15,060 nt of DNA, from assembly GCA_029098065.1 (NCBI GenBank), contig JAQXNP010000016.1, positions 1 to 15,060 of the forward strand, given 5' to 3'. The notes under the pieces were generated by a model, which was given only the letters and a program-made list of their open reading frames with translations, did not search any database and had not been told where the DNA came from. Shown here piece after piece: positions 12,353 to 15,060 of the stretch. Numbering within the stretch: position 1 is the stretch's first letter; each line of letters starts with the position of its first letter. This DNA is from Clostridiales bacterium (lineage in GTDB: Bacteria; Bacillota; Clostridia; Oscillospirales; Oscillospiraceae). A program made the position numbers and the translations under genes.

Positions 12353-14821
12353 ATGAAACAGATTCGGAAACGTATTGGGGCGCTGGCCCTGGCGGGGGCC
12401 ATGTCCGCCGCTCTTCTCACCCCCGCCGCCTCTGCCGCCCAGCTGGATGCCTCCTACGACGAGTCCTACTACGCCACCCTGGACTACTACGGAGGACTGA
12501 TGGACTCCAGCGTGGTGAAGAGCTACCGCACCAACGGCCAGAGCGTCATCACCGACCACGGCAGCTATACCGGGGTGACAAATCTGACCAACGACCTTCT
12601 TCCCACCGTGGAAAACGATACCGTCACCTTCCGGCTGGGGGAGGACGCCCCGGACAAGTTCTACTTTGAGGGCAAGACGGAGCAGCCTTTCCGGGACCTG
12701 CCCTGGACCATCTCCGTATCGTATCAGCTCAACGGCGTCCCCGTCCTGGCGGAGGATCTGGCCGGCGAGAAAGGACTGGTGGAGATCGATCTGGATGTGC
12801 TGCCCAACCCGGACGCCTCGGAGTACAGCCGCAACAATCTGGTGCTCACCGCGGCCGCCGCTTTCAATGACGATGACATTCTCTCCCTGGAGGCCCCCGG
12901 CGCGGAGGTCCAGCTCATCGGCAACCTGCGCTGCGCCCTCTTCATGGTCCTGCCCGGGGAAGAGCAGCACTTTGCCATCCGGGTGGGTTCCGACGCCTTT
13001 TCATTCTCCGGACTGATCCTGCTGGCGGTGCCCGCCACTCTTCAGCAGCTGGACCAGATAGCCGATCTCCGGGAGGCCAAGGGGAAAGTGGAGGATTCCT
13101 ACACCGCCATCAACGACTCTCTGGACATCATTCTGAACACCCTGGACGGCATGTCCGGCAGCCTGAACGCCACCGCCAACGGACTGGACCAGCTCAACTC
13201 CGCCCGGGGCACCGTGTCCGCCGGCAAGGGAGAAGTCTATGGAAAGACAGACCTGGCGCTCTCCGACGCGGACACTCTGGCGGGTTCTCTCGGCAATATG
13301 GATCAATATCTGGCCACCGCCTCTCAGGCTGTCACCGACGCCACCGGAGTCCTCAATCAGCTCAATGCCTCCGTTCAGTCCATGAAGCCTGAGCTGGAGA
13401 ACACCCGGACCGCCATTGCCGCCATTCAGAAGGACACCGCCGCCCTGAGCCAGCTGCTCACTGACGTGGAGCGCTATAACAAGAAGGCCACTGCCGTCTC
13501 CTCCAGTCTGGCCAATGAGCTGGAGGACCTGAATACCAGTCTGAGCAGTCTGGAGCTGAGTCTGGATCAGCTGGAGGGCGCGCTGAACAACACCAAGGGC
13601 ATCAGCAGGCTCAACAAACTGGAGCTGATCTCTGTGGCAGGGATGACCTCAAAGGCGGAAGTGCTGGCCAAGTGGTCAGAAGTAAAGGCCGCCCACGCGC
13701 AGTACCAGGCGGCACTGGATGCGGGGCTGCTCCCGGAGGGAACCTCGTTCCGGGACGGCGTGATCCTGAGCGCATACCAGCAGTATTTGGCCGCCGCGGG
13801 AAAATCGCCGGACGAAGTTCCGCTGGACGCCTTTCTGGCGACCGAGCAGGGACAGCAGGCTGCTCAGAAGGCCCAGGACGCGGAGACATTCTACAATACC
13901 GTTCAGGACATGGGCGGGGAATCGGAGCTGGTCAAACAGCTGGACAGGATGGACGAGATCAATGGCATGATCCCCTCCATCAACTCCAATGTGATTCCAG
14001 CCGTCAACGGGAAGATCACAGAGATCAACAATCTGATCACCGGTCTCACCAAGCCCACCGCCAATGTGGTGGGGGAGCTCTCCGACCTGTGCGGTGAGGC
14101 GGGAGATACGGGCATCTCCGGCGATCTCTCCTCTCTGGCCGGTCTGTGCCGGGATCTGCTCAAGACCATGAAGAAATACGAGGGCACCGGGGCCTCCGCC
14201 CTGAAAGATCTGGATGAAGCGGGGTCCATTGTCAGCCGGATCACTCAGACCGCCGGCGCCGCCCTGGACCAGCTCGGCAGCCTCACCGACATCCTCAACG
14301 CGTATGAGCCCTCCGTTCAGAGCGCCCTCACCGATGCCCAGACCCTCTCCGCCTCCGCCCAGGCCACCCTCCGCGACACGGTCTCGGCCCTCTCCTCCGC
14401 CGAGGGACTGCTGAAGTCCGCCGGGCCGGACCTGGACGCGGGCACCCGGCAGACTCTCTCCGGCCTGTCCTCCGCTCTGCGCAGGTCCACTTCCGGACTG
14501 AGCCAGACCGGCACCATCCGCTCTGCCAAGGACACCGTCAACGACCTCATCGAAGATGAGTGGGACAGCCACACCGGCGGGGAAAACAATCTGCTCCTCA
14601 TGGACGCGGGGGCGGTGCCGGAGTCCATGACCTCCTCCCTCAACGCCGCGCCCGGAAATGTGCAGTACATCATGCGCACGCAGGAGATCCGGGCGGAGGA
14701 GGATTCCTCCGACGACCCGATTTCCCAGAAGCAGACGGATACCCGCAGCGTGTGGCAGCGGATCACAGATATGTTCAAGGATCTCTGGAACAGCTTCATC
14801 GGGCTGTTTAAAAAGGACTGA
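12353..14821 (+). CDS. Large secreted coiled-coil protein, likely partner of the MMPL exporter
   Basis: This is an 822-residue protein of no family I can name. It starts with a signal peptide (basic MKQIRKR, a hydrophobic stretch, AASAA before Q), so it is exported. An N-terminal beta-rich domain covers roughly residues 30-230. A long alpha-helical part with many Leu/Ser/Ala heptads (about 230-420 and 520-740) should form coiled coils, interrupted by a different helical segment at about 422-517. No C-terminal membrane helix or sortase motif is seen; the end (ITDMFKDLWNSFIGLFKKD) looks amphipathic. It resembles the coiled-coil part of YhgE/Pip proteins in general style only. AAAGGAG precedes the start; GTG at 12350 is an alternative to ATG 12353. 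It begins 16 nt after the exporter stop, so the two probably act together. Confidence 0.85.
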   Translation: MKQIRKRIGALALAGAMSAALLTPAASAAQLDASYDESYYATLDYYGGLMDSSVVKSYRTNGQSVITDHGSYTGVTNLTNDLLPTVENDTVTFRLGEDAPDKFYFEGKTEQPFRDLPWTISVSYQLNGVPVLAEDLAGEKGLVEIDLDVLPNPDASEYSRNNLVLTAAAAFNDDDILSLEAPGAEVQLIGNLRCALFMVLPGEEQHFAIRVGSDAFSFSGLILLAVPATLQQLDQIADLREAKGKVEDSYTAINDSLDIILNTLDGMSGSLNATANGLDQLNSARGTVSAGKGEVYGKTDLALSDADTLAGSLGNMDQYLATASQAVTDATGVLNQLNASVQSMKPELENTRTAIAAIQKDTAALSQLLTDVERYNKKATAVSSSLANELEDLNTSLSSLELSLDQLEGALNNTKGISRLNKLELISVAGMTSKAEVLAKWSEVKAAHAQYQAALDAGLLPEGTSFRDGVILSAYQQYLAAAGKSPDEVPLDAFLATEQGQQAAQKAQDAETFYNTVQDMGGESELVKQLDRMDEINGMIPSINSNVIPAVNGKITEINNLITGLTKPTANVVGELSDLCGEAGDTGISGDLSSLAGLCRDLLKTMKKYEGTGASALKDLDEAGSIVSRITQTAGAALDQLGSLTDILNAYEPSVQSALTDAQTLSASAQATLRDTVSALSSAEGLLKSAGPDLDAGTRQTLSGLSSALRRSTSGLSQTGTIRSAKDTVNDLIEDEWDSHTGGENNLLLMDAGAVPESMTSSLNAAPGNVQYIMRTQEIRAEEDSSDDPISQKQTDTRSVWQRITDMFKDLWNSFIGLFKKD

Positions 14822-14830
14822 CCAGTCACC

Positions 14831-14865
14831 AGCGCCCCCGGCAGATCTGCCGGGGGCGCTTTTTG
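14831..14865 (+). terminator. Intrinsic terminator of the exporter operon
   Basis: AGCGCCCCCGGCAGA (14831-14845) and its exact complement (14846-14860) form a perfect 30-nt palindrome followed by TTTTT-like sequence (TTTTTG from 14860). It lies 10 nt after the stop of the coiled-coil gene. Confidence 0.9.
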
Positions 14866-14909
14866 CTCCCTTCCTCTTGATTTTAAGGCCCGGCCTTACA
14901 CCTGCGCCC

Positions 14910-14938
14910 TTGTTTTTCCCGTTTGAATCTGATATAAT
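14910..14938 (+). promoter_or_regulatory. Sigma-A promoter of the gene entering the right edge
   Basis: TTGTTT (14910-14915) and a perfect TATAAT (14933-14938) are spaced by 17 bp. The start point near 14945 would leave a leader of about 40 nt ending in a strong ribosome site. Confidence 0.75.
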
Positions 14939-14985
14939 GAAGAATCCTTAAACTGTCTAATTTTGTCCCGGAGGAGGTGCCTGTC

Positions 14986-15060
14986 TTGCACAAAAAGGGG
15001 CTGTCCCACCTATTGGAACCCAGCTTCCGCCTCTACTTCATTTTCCTGGCCGCCTTTGCC
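14986..15060 (+). CDS. N-terminus of a probable membrane protein (partial, 5' end only)
   Basis: Twenty-five codons are visible and the frame is open to the window end. The start is a TTG at 14986 with GGAGGAGG 8 nt upstream. The first residues (MHKKGLSHLLEPSFRLYF) are basic and are followed by the start of a hydrophobic stretch (IFLAAFA), which suggests an N-terminal membrane helix, as in sensors or transporters. The family cannot be told from this fragment. It is transcribed separately from the exporter operon. Confidence 0.65.
   Translation, partial: MHKKGLSHLLEPSFRLYFIFLAAFA

Overview
The window reads as chromosomal DNA from a GC-rich, low-motility-type Firmicute, most likely an Oscillospiraceae/Ruminococcaceae-like gut clostridium. 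This is inferred from strong AGGAGG-type ribosome sites, sigma-A type promoters, occasional TTG and GTG starts, a clostridial gene set (SdpR/SdpI pair, RNHCP protein, MMPL exporter) and GC-rich third codon positions. No rRNA, IS element, CRISPR array or integrase was seen.

Layout. Positions 1-1824 (minus) form an operon: a MetH-like but apparently degenerate protein, a Nudix hydrolase of the CoA diphosphatase type, and a tRNA1(Val)-type methyltransferase cut by the left edge. An AT-rich membrane zinc-ribbon gene (1930-2208, plus) leaves divergently from overlapping promoters. Next is an autoregulated ArsR/SdpR repressor with an SdpI-like membrane protein (2440-3361, minus). The 3362-3823 interval holds their promoter and operator repeats, a LexA-like palindrome in front of a 19-codon ORF, and several RNA hairpins. 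tRNA-Tyr(GUA) and tRNA-Thr(UGU) follow (3824-3993, minus) with their own promoter and terminator. Positions 4029-4926 (plus) hold a tightly overlapping cassette of small genes: zinc ribbon, helical 75-residue protein, sigma region-4-like regulator and a possible 58-residue protein, closed by a terminator.

rpoN (sigma-54) and a HAD phosphatase form the next plus-strand unit (5150-7171). After them is a structured leader with a candidate 21-codon peptide, then an RNHCP-family zinc protein ending at a strong terminator at 7751-7793. Facing it on the minus strand is a two-component system (histidine kinase 7800-9146, OmpR-family regulator 9136-9864). Divergent from this are an MMPL/RND exporter (10123-12336) and an 822-residue secreted coiled-coil protein (12353-14821), ended by a terminator. 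A new gene with a TTG start begins at 14986 and runs off the right edge.

The most interesting unit is 7800-14821. The spacer between the regulator and the exporter carries two 16-bp direct repeats of the form STTYAT-N4-STTYAT. Each faces one of the two divergent promoters, and their distances to the -10 elements differ by 20 bp. This suggests that the response regulator controls both its own operon and an exporter plus secreted coiled-coil partner, a plausible envelope-stress or export system that I cannot match to a named one. Secondary points of interest are the SOS-like box with a tiny ORF, the switch-like leader before the RNHCP gene, and the small sigma-like cassette.
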